Source: Aureobasidium sp. EXF-3400
Taxonomy: Eukaryota; Ascomycota; Dothideomycetes; Dothideales; Saccotheciaceae
Assembly: GCA_024195585.1 (NCBI GenBank)
Contig: SWBL01000267.1
Coordinates: 1 to 64,000, forward strand
Length of the DNA: 64,000 nucleotides
Reading direction: 5' to 3'
In this document: in pieces, positions 1-10,653 of the stretch
How positions within the stretch are numbered: position 1 is the first letter of the stretch
How the letters are laid out: each line of letters begins with the position of its first letter
The notes under the pieces: model-generated
What the model was told of the DNA's origin: nothing
Databases searched by the model: none
What the model saw: the letters and a program-made list of their open reading frames with translations, nothing else
Made by a program: the position numbers and the translations under genes

Positions 1-505
1 CCCACCGTAGTACTAATCTGCCGTTCAACTGCTTATGTATGGCAGAGCGGACGGGATGCCCAGTTTTCAGCTGACTGTGGCCGTATGTGCTTGATATGCC
101 ATTTTTTATCAAAATATACTTCATCTTACGAGTACGCTTCGAAACTGAGGTTTGGGTTTCATGTTCGTCTTGGTTCCCCCCTTGGTTGGTCGCGTCGCGG
201 ATGCCCATCGTGGCTTCGATATTAGCTCGCATTCTTCCGTACGTCGATATCGCGGACGAGCTGAGATGCTGAGAGCTGCCTCGATCATGAGATGAGAGCC
301 TGGAGTTGTGTGTTGAACGGTAGAAGTGAAGTGTCGTGTCGCATTGGCTGCATGAATTTTCGTGCCGCAGAACCCACTGCTCAGTCGGGACCCGTGCATG
401 TTGATCACATAACTCGGAAGTCAATTGCCATCATTCTGAGTCGCTCTTGCCTCCCTTCCTTTTTACCAATCACACCACAATTCCAAAATTGAGTTACCAT
501 CAACC
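1..505. other. Left flank, no supported gene
   Basis: Only short overlapping reading frames of low-complexity translation are present. The last 60 bases are pyrimidine-rich and contain an ACCAAT box-like sequence near 466, which fits the promoter and leader of the gene starting at 506. Confidence 0.5.
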
Positions 506-1439
506 ATGGCTTGTACGAACACGAGCTGTGCTCTCCCACGGCTTGCAAGAAGCGTCACTCGGTCACAAGATATTTTCAGGCCACACACGTTAACTCCTTT
601 CAATCATGCTGGCTTCTACATACCTGGATCACGTCGCACCTTCCTGCTCTCTTGGATCATCAAGCTAGAAGAGAAAAGTAGAGCTCTGGGACAGGAGATG
701 GAGAAGGGCCTCAAGGAACAAGCAAAGAACGACCCTGAATTTCACCGCAGGATAACCAACTCCTGGTTGTACAAGGCGGGACGGAAAATCCATGACGTGC
801 AAGAGAAGATGATACAATCGGACGCAACACCAACCATCAAGAAAGTTAGAGAAGCAAGAGAGCGAGCCAAAGTATCACAGTCACCCTTCGAAAGGAGACT
901 GGCAGCCGAACGAAAACAAATACTCGAGAAGTACCCTGAGTGCAACAATCTAGAAAACTCGCGCTGGATCTGGAAGAGGGCCGACAGCGCATTGGATCAA
1001 GGCGTCAGCGAATCTTGGTCAAAGGAAAGACGAAAAGAATACTACGAGTTGCAATTGCAGGCGGTAAACATCGAGGCTTTATGGAATTTCAAAGGAGAAG
1101 ACCCAGAAGAGCAGTTTGCCTGGCGGGAAAGAAAACGTCAGGAGTACGAGAAGATCCTATTGCAACTCGAATTTGGTGACGGATGGTTGGCGAAGGTAAT
1201 GCAACAGCACAACGAAGAGCTCCGATACAACATTTTCGGGCCTTCTTCTGAAATTTCTCAAGTCAATATTCGGCCCCGAGACAACATTTTTGGGCCTTTT
1301 TGCGAACTATCTCGTCGCCTCCGCAATATTTTGGTGTTTCGAAAGCCTTTGGGACCTTTATTGGAAAGCTGAAGAAGAAGAGGTGTCAAAAATGGAAGAG
1401 GCCGCAAATGACGCATCAGAAACCACAATCCTTGAATAA
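506..1439 (+). CDS. YP-repeat protein 1, probable mitochondrial membrane protein, unknown function
   Basis: My model has two exons, 506-1195 and 1263-1439, encoding 288 aa. The unspliced frame would instead stop at 1372. I prefer splicing because a GTAATG donor at 1196 and an AG at 1261-1262 join in phase 0 to a frame that gives a convincing hydrophobic segment (about residues 238-257, rich in F, L, W) and an acidic tail ending at TAA 1437-1439. The first 25 residues are basic and almost free of acidic residues, as in mitochondrial presequences. The middle is a charged helical stretch. Residues about 136-195 contain a motif of the form AER..IL.KYP followed by a helical stretch, which resembles three repeats in the next gene (2039-3109). 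No known domain is recognised. Mitochondrial location is inferred. Confidence 0.6.
1227..1306 (+). repeat. Imperfect 26-nt direct repeat across an intron-exon junction
   Basis: Bases 1227-1252 and 1281-1306 are near-identical (about 22 of 26), both beginning ACAACATTTT and containing GGGCCTT. The copies are 54 nt apart. In the spliced model the first copy lies in the intron and the second in exon 2, so a local duplication may have created or extended the intron. Confidence 0.6.
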
Positions 1440-2038
1440 GCGTCACATAAGTACGATGGGATTCCGATTCTGCCATCAACATATTAGGATAAATCTCTTC
1501 AGGCTTTACCATGCGAATGAAGCTCGACAGGACTTGATTGAGCCAGTCGCCGAAGACTTGCATCAGGTCAGAAACGCCGCTGGAATCTGATCCTGGTTGA
1601 TGCGTATCTAATGGTCATAGTTTTTGGCTGTGCTGTGCACGCCATTCTCTTCGAAGGACCTTAGTACCGCAAGATGAAGCAGAGGTGAAAAGTCGCGAAG
1701 ATGGCATGAATAGATCTCAGGGAGGGAGACACGGATTGCCCGAGAACACCGCGATCACATCGCGACAACGGGATCAGTGTGTTTTACGATGCAAAAGGTT
1801 GACGATGTCACTTCTTTGGTTTTCTGATCCTTAGTGTGATCAAATTTGTTGCAGATCCTGTCTGAGTATGCGGGTGTGGTTACACAAGCCAGGCAAGACA
1901 GGGATGTCTGCACTGTGCCGCAATGATACCCAGCCGACCTGCATGACCACAAGATAAAACTTGAGCTACTGTCAATAGCTTTCCACATCGCCTCTGAACA
2001 TAATCTCTGCTTTTCACGAGAATCAGCAACTCTACGAA
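1440..2038. other. Intergenic, no supported gene
   Basis: Spacer between the two YP-repeat genes. No conserved reading frame, RNA or repeat was seen. It should hold the terminator of the first gene and the promoter of the second. Confidence 0.5.
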
Positions 2039-3109
2039 ATGCCTTTCGTCAAACAAAGTCACATCGTTTCTGTCCGACCACTGTTTGCTGCTCGACCAAC
2101 GACTGTATGCCATTGGGCGAATGGACTTCATACCTCCAACGATACAAGAGCGACTCTGTTGTCCAATCATCCGGAGCTCAGCGACCAGGCAGCCAGAAAA
2201 CGTGTCTTGTATCAATACTATGATCGATGTGCAACTCTAGGTGTAAGCCAGAGTACCGAGTTTCAGAACATTCGCCTCCGAGGACTTCAGCTGGAGCATT
2301 TCATTCGTCTGAAGTTCGACGCTACAGCAGCCCTCATCTTGGAGGATGAATCTTCGAGAAAGCTGTCCAAACAGTACAGGGCGTGCGGCGCTTGGTTGAA
2401 AAACAACGTATCGAAAGCCACGAACATGTATGAAGCAGAGAGAAGTGCTGTGTTGGCACGGTATCCGAAGCTTTCATTAGCGGCCGTAAGGGAAGACATC
2501 CTGAATCAATACACATTTGAAAGTGAAAAGGTTCTGGCCCCGGGGAGCGGAGAAGCAGGAAGCGATCAAGCGAGAGAGTTTGTCGCAGACGTCTCACATG
2601 ATGAGAAGCGGCACTTTTGTGAACTGGCGCTTCAATACGTCGCGATACATTTGATCGAAAATCCTATTACCACTGAGAATGCACTCGGAGAGTGGAAGGC
2701 CGACTACAAACAATGTCAAGATGCCCTTGCGAAAGTCTTACTGATCACAATCAAGGAAGAAAAAGCAGAAGCTTTGAAGGAATATCCCGACCTTGGGGAT
2801 CTTGATGTCTGTCGCAGAACGGTTAACGAACATGCCAAGCTAAGCAAGATGTTGGCAGAAAGAGAAGAGCAAGGAATCGAGATCTCTAGCAAGGAATTCA
2901 AAGAATTCTTGAACTCGGCATTGAAGGCATTGGCTGCATCAGTGTTTCTGCCTGGTGGTGACAATGTTGACCGGAGAAAGGGGAGACGAAAACAGCGTGA
3001 AGTTCTTCTAGCCGAGATGAACGTCAACCGAGCAAAGAGCAAGAAAGGAGGCAGACTCTGGATCCTTCCAGATCCTATGTGGATCGGCGAGATTATTGGA
3101 CTTATATAG
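2039..3109 (+). CDS. YP-repeat protein 2, three repeats, probable mitochondrial, unknown function
   Basis: Intronless 356-aa protein. The first 35 residues contain R, K and H but no acidic residue until D35, which suggests a mitochondrial presequence. Three units of 55-70 residues can be aligned by eye: about 37-92 (ATLLSNHPELSDQAARKRVL), 135-205 (SAVLARYPKLSLAAVREDIL) and 242-303 (AEALKEYPDLGDLDVCRRTV). Each has L...(Y/H)P.L, a basic helix, a variable spacer and a second helix with a central EF or ELAL-type motif. The last 30 residues are basic and then hydrophobic, ending IGEIIGLI. The gene lies next to, and in the same direction as, another protein with the same motif, so the pair probably arose by tandem duplication. 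Function is unknown. Confidence 0.7.
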   Translation: MPFVKQSHIVSVRPLFAARPTTVCHWANGLHTSNDTRATLLSNHPELSDQAARKRVLYQYYDRCATLGVSQSTEFQNIRLRGLQLEHFIRLKFDATAALILEDESSRKLSKQYRACGAWLKNNVSKATNMYEAERSAVLARYPKLSLAAVREDILNQYTFESEKVLAPGSGEAGSDQAREFVADVSHDEKRHFCELALQYVAIHLIENPITTENALGEWKADYKQCQDALAKVLLITIKEEKAEALKEYPDLGDLDVCRRTVNEHAKLSKMLAEREEQGIEISSKEFKEFLNSALKALAASVFLPGGDNVDRRKGRRKQREVLLAEMNVNRAKSKKGGRLWILPDPMWIGEIIGLI

Positions 3110-3880
3110 TCCCAGAGCCAATGGTAACTGTGATGAAGTCGTGTTGAGATCCATAACCAGGGCCGGGACATTGATAAAGGTGGTCATCTAGATTAAGGTT
3201 CAACCACGGCTTCTCGAAGTATTCATCAAATGCCTACCCATCTTGTTTTTTGTCTATCTTGTTGTCTGCCATTTGGCCTTGCCGAAATGACAATATTCAC
3301 TTCGACCCGCCACAAAATACATAAGATGATCCGAACCCTCTGTTAAGTATCTGTCTTGGGGTGCTACGAGGTTGCCATACAAGGCGGCGGCGCATTCGCC
3401 CACGTGTGCGTGGGGAGGTATCTGTGCCATGCAAAATCGATGGACTACCTACATTGGCACTGAAAGCTCTCAGAATATGGGCACGATCGGGACTATCGAA
3501 CACCTCTGCACTCGTTTGTGGCAGATGAGATGCTACTGTACGATTGCGAACGCAGAGGAGAGGAAGGAAAATTGACAAGGTCGCCCTTGACCCGGTCAAT
3601 CTGCCGGTCGCCAAGAGCGGAGTAGTTTTGCGTGATCCCGCCGATTTCTTTGCCCATGTCCCGTCTAGGAAGGTCACCGTGCTGTTCTACGCCCTCACTT
3701 CTTTTCGTTGTCGCTCTCTTTTCTCGTTGTTAATTGTTATTCTTCTTGTATATACATTTGTCTGTCGCAATTTCTTGCAATCTTGCCTGCGACTACTCAT
3801 ACGAACATCGTTGCTGGAGTTCTCGCCTCACGCGCAGCCATTCTTGGCCCAGAACAATTTCGAGAGTGAATTACACGAAT
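3110..3880. other. Intergenic, promoter side of the monooxygenase
   Basis: No supported gene. A 126-codon minus-strand frame at 3297-3677 lacks any recognisable feature. A long T-rich stretch at 3700-3760 precedes the monooxygenase start. Confidence 0.5.
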
Positions 3881-5480
3881 ATGGTGGCCAATAAGATCAG
3901 AAGAGTAGCCGTAATTGGTGCTGGTCCATCTGGAGCAATCACAGTCGATGCACTGGCTCGAGAGGAGGCGTTTGATCAAATTCGTGTTTTTGACAGGCAG
4001 GAAGGTCCAGGAGGATGCTGGTAAGTCTGCTTTTCCCTGATTGTCTCCATTATGGCAGGAGGTTTCGAAAACTCCTACCGTGATTTGTTCCTATTCTCAA
4101 GATCATCAACGATATCTGACTATGTGGATAGGTACGGAGATAAGCTACCGCCAGTTCCATTAACCAATTTTTCAGCGCTGGCTACGAGGACAGCGGATCA
4201 GCCAGTAGAGTTACCAGTACAGGTTCCAGGTCATACTCCAAGGAATAATCAGCCACGCTGGACAGACTCGTCGATCTACCCTTATCTTGAGACCAATGTC
4301 GATGTGGTCACTATGGAGTATACCCAAGAGCCTATCGTGGGAGAGCTTTCTGCGCGAACAATTGAACTGCATGGCGAGAAATCACCTTTCCGGCATTGGA
4401 CTGTCATGAGAGACTATGTGACCAGTCTGTTCAAGCGCAATAGCTACGAAGATCTAGTGTGCTATAATACTCACGTTGAAAGAGTAGAGAAGGTTGGTGA
4501 TGAATGGAAAGTCACCTTACGAAGGGAAGAAGACGAAAAAGATTATTGGTGGGTTGAGTGGTTCGACGCTGTGATTGTCGCAAGCGGACACTTCAACGTG
4601 CCTTATGTTCCAGCTGTACAAGGCCTGGAAGATCTCGAGAAACAACATCCTGGCAGTGTTTTACACAGCAAGATGTATCGCGGTCGAGATGCTTATAAAG
4701 GCAAGCGTGTTGTTGTGGTTGGCGGCTCAGTCTCTGCAGCCGATATCTCGACCGACCTTGTCGGCGTGGTTGACTCCAAGGTCTATGCAGTCGTCAACGG
4801 CCATACCATCAACGTGTATTTTGGGGACGGCGCGTTCAACAACCCAGGAGTTATCAGGAAGCCAACCATCTCGCACATCGATACCTCTGCTGGTCAACGC
4901 ACCATACACTTCATCGATGGCACCTCAGTACAAAACGTTGACCACATTATCTTTGGCACTGGATACTCCTGGAGTCTTCCCTTTCTGCCGGACGTAAAGA
5001 TCAGAAACAACAGGGTACCGGGATTATATCAAAATGTCGTCTATCAGCAAGACCCAACACTGCTGTTTGTTGGAGCCGTAAGTACTCATTGTACCTCGAT
5101 ATTCTGGTCAGCACTAACATAATGGGTAGGTTGGAGCTGGATTGACATTCAAGATCTTTGAGTGGCAAGCTGTACTCGCAGCAAGATTGCTGGCTGGGCG
5201 TGCTAAACTACCTCCTCTTGAGGAGCAACAGCAATGGGAAGCAGAACGTGTCAAGAGGAAAGGAGATGGCCCTGCATTCAACGTAATCCATCCTGACTTT
5301 GAGGAGTATTTTGAAACTGTCAGGGCTCTCGCAGGTCCAGGCGTAGATGGTAAAGGACGGCCTCTACCACCTTACAAGCCAGAATGGTTCGATGCGTTCA
5401 TGAATGGTCATGAACTGCGGAAGCAAATGTGGGCCAGAAAAAATGCTGCTGCGTCAGAGAATATCCAAGCAAGGATCTAG
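3881..5480 (+). CDS. Flavin-containing monooxygenase (FMO/Baeyer-Villiger type)
   Basis: Three exons, 3881-4020, 4132-5077 and 5130-5480, give 478 aa. The first junction restores GGCW-YGDK, a typical FMO sequence, and the second joins FVGA to VGAGLTF in phase 0. The N-terminus has the FAD dinucleotide motif GAGPSG (residues about 13-18). The mid-region has the NADPH motif VVVGGSVSAAD preceded by an FMO-like ASGHFNVP segment, and the C-terminal part has FGTGYSW, matching the FATGY-type motif. Such enzymes insert one oxygen atom into a heteroatom or ketone substrate using NADPH and FAD. No signal peptide is visible, so it is probably cytosolic. The bZIP factor, reductase and tautomerase downstream suggest a small catabolic or detoxifying locus. 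The substrate is unknown. Confidence 0.88.
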
Positions 5481-5896
5481 ACAGGCCAATGTTACAGTCT
5501 GACTGTGCTGCAAGTCATCTTGGGTTACCAGCAGATCACTCTCAAATATGTGGTTGATGCAACATCCTCACAACTGAACATTGCGTGATAAAAGAGCTCA
5601 TGACAATGTCGAAGGACTTGATTTCCGTTGGAAGATGATCTCTATCATCAAATTGCAACGCGCAATAGAGTTTCGTACAAACGGTGTGCGTAGCCGTTTA
5701 GATCAGGGTCGTTGATTTTACGTTCATGCCCTAAAGTAAGCCTCGGCGCAACAAGAGGCCGACGGATCTTGACCTCCCATGCTGACGAAGCAGGCACGAC
5801 CTCATATCTGTCTTTCCAGTATCATATCTAAAGTGCAGTGGCATAGTACAATCACTCAGAAATCGCGTCGCCAGCATCGACGGACCAGTTGCTACA
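5481..5896. other. Intergenic between monooxygenase and bZIP-like gene
   Basis: No reading frame of note. It should contain the monooxygenase 3' end and the promoter of the bZIP-like gene. No clear operator-like palindrome was seen. Confidence 0.5.
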
Positions 5897-7135
5897 ATGA
5901 ATAGTCAGACCTCGCGCGAGCTCAAGCGCAAGGCACAGTTACGTGAAGCTCAACGACGGCTGAGGCAACGCAAAGTAGATGCGCTCAAGGATGCGACTAG
6001 CGAGGTTGAAGCTCTTCGCAAACAGCTCGCAGAAGCCAAAGAGACCATCGCGCGCCTGAGTGCTCAGGACAACACTCCCATGAGCGACGAAATAATCACC
6101 CCTGACCCAGCGTCTCACCAACTTCTTGGAACCCGTCAACCTGATTTCGAACTTGCACATGACATGAACGCTCAAGTCAACTCCGAAGATTTTGCGATTG
6201 ACAATACCATTCTTGAACAACTCTGGTCCCCTGTGTCTCCATCAACGCTCGAAGGCTTCTTCCCGGGATCATCGAATGAGCTGGTATCCTTAGATATGGC
6301 TGATGCCTTTCGCTTTCCACGAGCCGTCAGCACGTCAAAGGGGTCACCTTCCCCAGAAGTTATATCACAACCATCCGATCAAGAATTCGAACACATCTGG
6401 CCACTCGGTTACACTGCTGTTACTGATGACCACATGCCGTATATGCCATTGACAGCTCATTCAGACTCACCTTCAAGCCCCCCCTGTCCAGCTTGTTCGA
6501 CAACTCAACCCGATCCCATACACACCTGTCCGCGAGCCAACCTTTGCGAAGAGGCTGTGGCGACGATGTGCGGAAATGGCACTACGAATGCTATCAGACA
6601 CTAGAAGACATCAGGCTGCTTTAGAAAGAGCCTTTGGTGCTTATTTTGATCGTTTCTCTCCCGAGAAGGTTCGAAAATCATTGATCTCGGCTTTGGGGCG
6701 AGACGATTTCGATCAACTGGAGTATCGCACCTACCCAAATTTCAGCTTTGGTCATCGTTCACGGAAGTTGCAAAACACATCGGCTGAGGAACACATGATC
6801 TCGGGACAAAGCGCTCCTCAGGATGATCCATACATGACGCCTCGTGACATTGAGAATTTTTTCGTCTCGAGTGGTCAGCTGAGACAGTCTGTGGACCCGA
6901 AGGGTAATGTCGTGAGTTCACCCTGTCACTTTGATTATCAAGGCAAGCGTTGGATCCTGGAAGAGAACAAACTCATACACAGTAAGCTTACTTGTGACGA
7001 GTCCTAGCGAGAGTGCTACTAACAAGTTGCTCAGTACTCATGCAATTTTCCGTATGCCTCGGTCAAGGTCCTGCACTTCTTGCATCACATGACATTGCTG
7101 CTACCTTTCAGAGCATGCAAAGGGTGGCGATCTGA
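5897..7135 (+). CDS. bZIP-like transcription factor, gene model uncertain
   Basis: The N-terminus (residues about 8-55) has a basic stretch with the core REAQRRLRQRK, followed by a heptad-like leucine region, as in short fungal bZIP factors. The first frame stops at 6604, but the sequence from about 6500 continues convincingly in another frame (FAKRLWRR, then a helical ALERAFGAYF region). A phase-0 intron 6419-6491 with a weak GTTACT donor would join them. A clear intron at 6982-7034 follows, and the protein ends QSMQRVAI at TGA 7133. That gives exons 5897-6418, 6492-6981 and 7035-7135, and 370 aa. The alternative is a frameshifted, inactive gene. The helical middle region resembles the C-terminal part of fungal bZIP proteins. 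It may regulate the neighbouring enzymes (inference from position). Confidence 0.55.
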
Positions 7136-7321
7136 ATGTGAATTGTTACATCACGTACAGTTGTCAACAGAGCCAATTTCTCTGTCAACATTGTGCTACC
7201 AGGTTTCATCTCACGCCACAGCACGAGTCTCCCCATCAAGCGAGATCAACTGGTCGATCGATGCATGGCATTCATAACTTTACATGACTAAGACAACAAA
7301 GAAAGTTATACATCTTGATGC

Positions 7322-8381
7322 TCACTTCGAAGCCTTATCCTGGAAGCTCAGCTGTTGCTCTATGGTCTCTCTCATCGTCTGCTTCCATGGACGCCATTCC
7401 AGACCGAGATACTTCCCAGCATTGAGAGCTTCTGCTCGAGGGTGGGGACCTTCGTAATTCGGCTCGAGTTTGCTGATCTCGGGGTACTCTTGTTGTGTGA
7501 ATTCGGCAATCTCATTCCACGTCACGTCGGGCCCCGAGACAAAGAACTCGGTACCGGAAGGAGCATTGCAATCGAGAGCTTTGACATGCGTAGCACCTAC
7601 ATCCTTGATATCGACCCAAATCGATGGAAGAAAATTGGGATTTGGTAGTCCGTGGTGGATGAAGGTCCACAGCATGCCATTGACAAAATCAATCTGCTCG
7701 GCCGAGCTCTGAATTCTGCTTTCACCTATGACAAGCGTTGGGTGGGTTGTGAACAGCTTGTACGAAGGCTTTTCTCTGGAGAGGAAATTGCGACCAGCTT
7801 GGTGGGCCAAAATTTTGGAGATGCGGTACATCAGTTGCTGACCTTCTGGACTGTCTGGCACTTCGACGTCAACGTTCACTGGGTGGACTTCTCCAGTATT
7901 CTCTGGGGTCAGTTAGCAACCTCTACGTAGCGGATGTCCGGCTAGTCTGACCCTTGAAAGTCTTGTTATTCAACATGTCATCATCGACTGGCAGCAGAGC
8001 AATACCAGACGAGGTGATGACAACAGACTTGATCCTCGGGAACTTGAGTGCTGCATACAAGATTGCTTCGGTGCCATCCACTGCGGGCTTGATAAAATCC
8101 TGCTTCAAGTCTTTCCCTTGTCCAGGAAGAGGGGATGCAATGTGGATAATATATTCGACATCATCCAAAACCTTTTCAAATGGTTCACGTTGGGTGATGT
8201 CCGGAATGACGACAGTCTCGATTTCGGAAGCATATTCGGCGTAGCGGTTCTTCAATGTATCAGCCTGCTCGGGTCTTCTGATGCTGAGACGGACGCGGTA
8301 GCCTGCTTCAAGTGCCTGTTGGACGACTTCGGCACCAATGAAGCCTGTGGCACCTGTAACGAAGATGAGAGATTTGGACAT
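7322..8381 (-). CDS. NAD(P)-dependent epimerase/reductase, extended SDR family
   Basis: Two exons read on the minus strand, 8381-7952 and 7902-7322, give 336 aa. The intron is 49 nt, with a GCTAAC branch site before CCCCAG. The N-terminus carries VTGATGFIGAEVV, the TGxxGxxG nucleotide-binding motif. ITSSG lies at the position of the catalytic serine strand, and YRISK in exon 2 is the YxxxK catalytic pair. The overall pattern resembles cinnamoyl-CoA, dihydroflavonol or aldehyde reductases of fungi, which reduce a carbonyl or epimerise a substrate in the cytosol. It is divergent from the tautomerase gene across 919 bp and could share control with it. The exact substrate cannot be read from the sequence. 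Confidence 0.87.
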
Positions 8382-9300
8382 GATTTAACTCGATTGAATG
8401 AATACTCTGATGATGCTGATAAACTCTCACTTCGCAAGCGGTAGCTGGTCATATTTATATTCCCACGAAGGATTTTAGGCGACCAGTTCGTCACACCTCA
8501 CTCCGAAGTCGTATAGTAAGACAGGATTGTTAATGCCTTGGCTGCATTGGATCCTTCTGAGACTTAATTAACATCGGACAAATGGTGGTCAGCAGAATGG
8601 CACCACTGTGGCAGAAGATAAGAAGATTGGTCTGGGAATGAAGGAGTAGAGATGCTCCGTCTCCGAGGCATGGCCAATGTGGGCCGGCACAAGACGAAGG
8701 CCGGTCAAGTCTTGGTGGTACAGAGGATGGTGATCACTGATCAGAAGCCATGGGTGTTCGGATTTAACCTCTCCACCAAGGTTTGGTGAAGGACTTAAAA
8801 CCGAAGTGTGGGGTTGTTGACTCAACAACAATAAGCTCGTATCACCAAGCGTAGCATCTGTTTACAATAACCGCATCATAGACTTGGAATATGCCTGAGT
8901 AACACGACTACTGATGTCCATGCCTGGAAGAATTCACAGTCCTTGTGTCGCATCTCATACTGTTCAGACGTTGCTTTGAGGCTTGAGCTACGGAAGAATG
9001 ACATGCGATGGCCCACTACAGTGGCACTAATCGTTAGGACTATCCAGCTTGGGGCTGGCTATCAGTAATCGCCAGAGCTGGAACACGTATTGAGTTCAAT
9101 AACCATCGTCTCGCTATGGAAGTTCAGTAATCGTGTTTGACAACGTGATGTTGACAGACAACATGGCCAGCCGTTTTTTCCAGCTCTACATAAACCCCCA
9201 TCGATCTCTCTGGTTTAGGCTCTGCTTCTCGTGAACTCTGTCACTCACAGGCAACCATAAGCCACTTGAACCTCAACCGATTTGTCTAAGATCTACAGTC
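8382..9300. other. Divergent intergenic region, reductase and tautomerase promoters
   Basis: No gene is supported. The region holds a TATA element for the reductase (8452-8459) and, near 9186, an ACATAAA element about 110 nt before the tautomerase start. A TTAATTAA palindrome lies near 8566. No repeated binding motif common to both sides was recognised. Confidence 0.45.
8452..8459 (-). promoter_or_regulatory. TATA box of the reductase gene
   Basis: TATAAATA on the minus strand, about 71-78 nt upstream of the start codon at 8381. The sequence and spacing fit a fungal TATA element. Confidence 0.5.
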
Positions 9301-9777
9301 ATGCCTCTCTGGCAAATCTATCACCCACCCGGTGTCTTCGAGGACGCAGACAGCAAAGCCGCCCTTGCCGCCGACATCACCAAAATCTACACCAACGTCG
9401 GTCTACCCGCCTTCTACGCAGTCATCCACTTCAACACCCTCCAACCCTCGAACGTCTACGTAGGCGGCGTGACCAAAGCAGAGTCTTCTAAGCCTTTCAT
9501 CCGCATCGTAATCAAACACATTGCGATCCGTCTTGACAACACAACCGAGACCTATCGAAAGACTACGGGCATGATTGATGCAGCACTCAAGCCGCATATC
9601 TACGACAAGGACTACGATTGCGAGTTTCATGTTGAAGAGACGGAACGCAGGTTGTGGAAGTTCAATGGCTTGATTCCGCCGGAGCATATGAGTGAGGAAC
9701 ATATGGTGTGGGTTAAGGAGAATAAGCCTGTGCCTTATAAGGGTGCTTATTGGTCTGCTGAGAAGGGACATTACTGA
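9301..9777 (+). CDS. Tautomerase superfamily protein, cis-CaaD-like
   Basis: Intronless 158-aa protein beginning MPLWQIYHPPG. Met removal would expose Pro, the catalytic general base/acid or nucleophile of tautomerases (4-oxalocrotonate tautomerase, MIF, cis-3-chloroacrylate dehalogenase). The beta-alpha-beta pattern, the length of about 150 residues (a fused pair of short units) and the tail GAYWSAEKGHY fit the fungal tautomerase_3/cis-CaaD-like family. Arginines lie in FIRIVIKHIAIRL at the place where this family binds carboxylates. The histidine known in bacterial cis-CaaD is not obvious, so true dehalogenation is not implied. A keto-enol tautomerase or hydratase acting on a carboxylic acid intermediate is more likely (inference). 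Confidence 0.82.
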   Translation: MPLWQIYHPPGVFEDADSKAALAADITKIYTNVGLPAFYAVIHFNTLQPSNVYVGGVTKAESSKPFIRIVIKHIAIRLDNTTETYRKTTGMIDAALKPHIYDKDYDCEFHVEETERRLWKFNGLIPPEHMSEEHMVWVKENKPVPYKGAYWSAEKGHY

Positions 9778-10653
9778 GTTGGTTCTAATGGGCATGAGAC
9801 ATGATTCTTGTGGGCTGATCGAAGAAAACAATGCGGCCTGTGTAAATTAATTCTTTGGGTTTGACACCGATTCGGTGTAGTTATGAGGAAAGAGCTTTCA
9901 ATATCAGGGTTGTCCTTAAATGTCAAGGACTTAAGTGAAGATTCGCGGAGAGGAAGAAGCACCAGCTATCGTGATGAAGGCTGGTATGGAAGGAACGACT
10001 CATAAGATGACAAGATGCAGCCTTGCTGAAGCCGCATCCGGTGTTTCTGGAAGAAGGACGAAAGAGCAACACACGGCGTAGATCCATCTCGTGCTCAAAG
10101 GGTACAAGAGCTGGAAACAATCACCGAGTTAAAATATCAGAATCGTCATGTTACATGGAAGGGTACCTGCCACTCTTCTCTCATCACACATCCAGATATT
10201 CCCTGCCTCAGCACAATCAATCGAAGGCGCTCAAACAGCATCACCAGAAACCGCATGTTTCTCCATAGCCTTCTGTTGTCTTGTACTGCTTCCTCCACTC
10301 TCTAACATACTTCGCAACAACCCTATGCTGAAATACCTCTCTGACCTCCTGCAGCACCATGTTTGATGCTTCTAGGAAGCAGAACCAGAGAACTACCATG
10401 CAGCAGCACATACTATGGTCACCTCATTCCATGATCTTATCGTCTCTACAAAAGCAATCGATCAAGCCTGGCTCATTGCAGTGGAGATTGTGGTGAGCAT
10501 GTCAAATAGCAGAAGCGGGCCGATGTGGAGAGTCGAGGAAGAATGAGCCGATATCGGCGAAGCTGTGGGCGCCCCACTGTCGTGTGGGAAAGTGTACAGG
10601 CCAAAGTTGAAATGAACATTCAGACTCATACAACCACACACATACACTACAAC
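9778..10653. other. Intergenic, tautomerase 3' end and LEU2 promoter
   Basis: No supported gene. Short frames on both strands show no family features. The right end is the LEU2 promoter, with a candidate Leu3 element at 10548-10557 and a CA-rich leader. Confidence 0.5.
10548..10557. promoter_or_regulatory. Candidate Leu3 binding site upstream of LEU2
   Basis: The sequence CCGATATCGG is an everted CGG pair with a 4-nt spacer, embedded in the palindrome GCCGATATCGGC and centred about 100 nt before the LEU2 start. Yeast Leu3 recognises CCG-N4-CGG in promoters of leucine biosynthesis genes and is activated by 2-isopropylmalate. The match is seen directly; its function here is inferred. Confidence 0.6.

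Noticed and set aside
3297..3677. 126-codon minus-strand frame before the monooxygenase
   Set aside because: No motif and no neighbouring splice structure; not distinguishable from chance.
9301..9777. Naming the tautomerase a cis-3-chloroacrylate dehalogenase
   Set aside because: The family's catalytic histidine is not at the expected place, so only the superfamily is supported.
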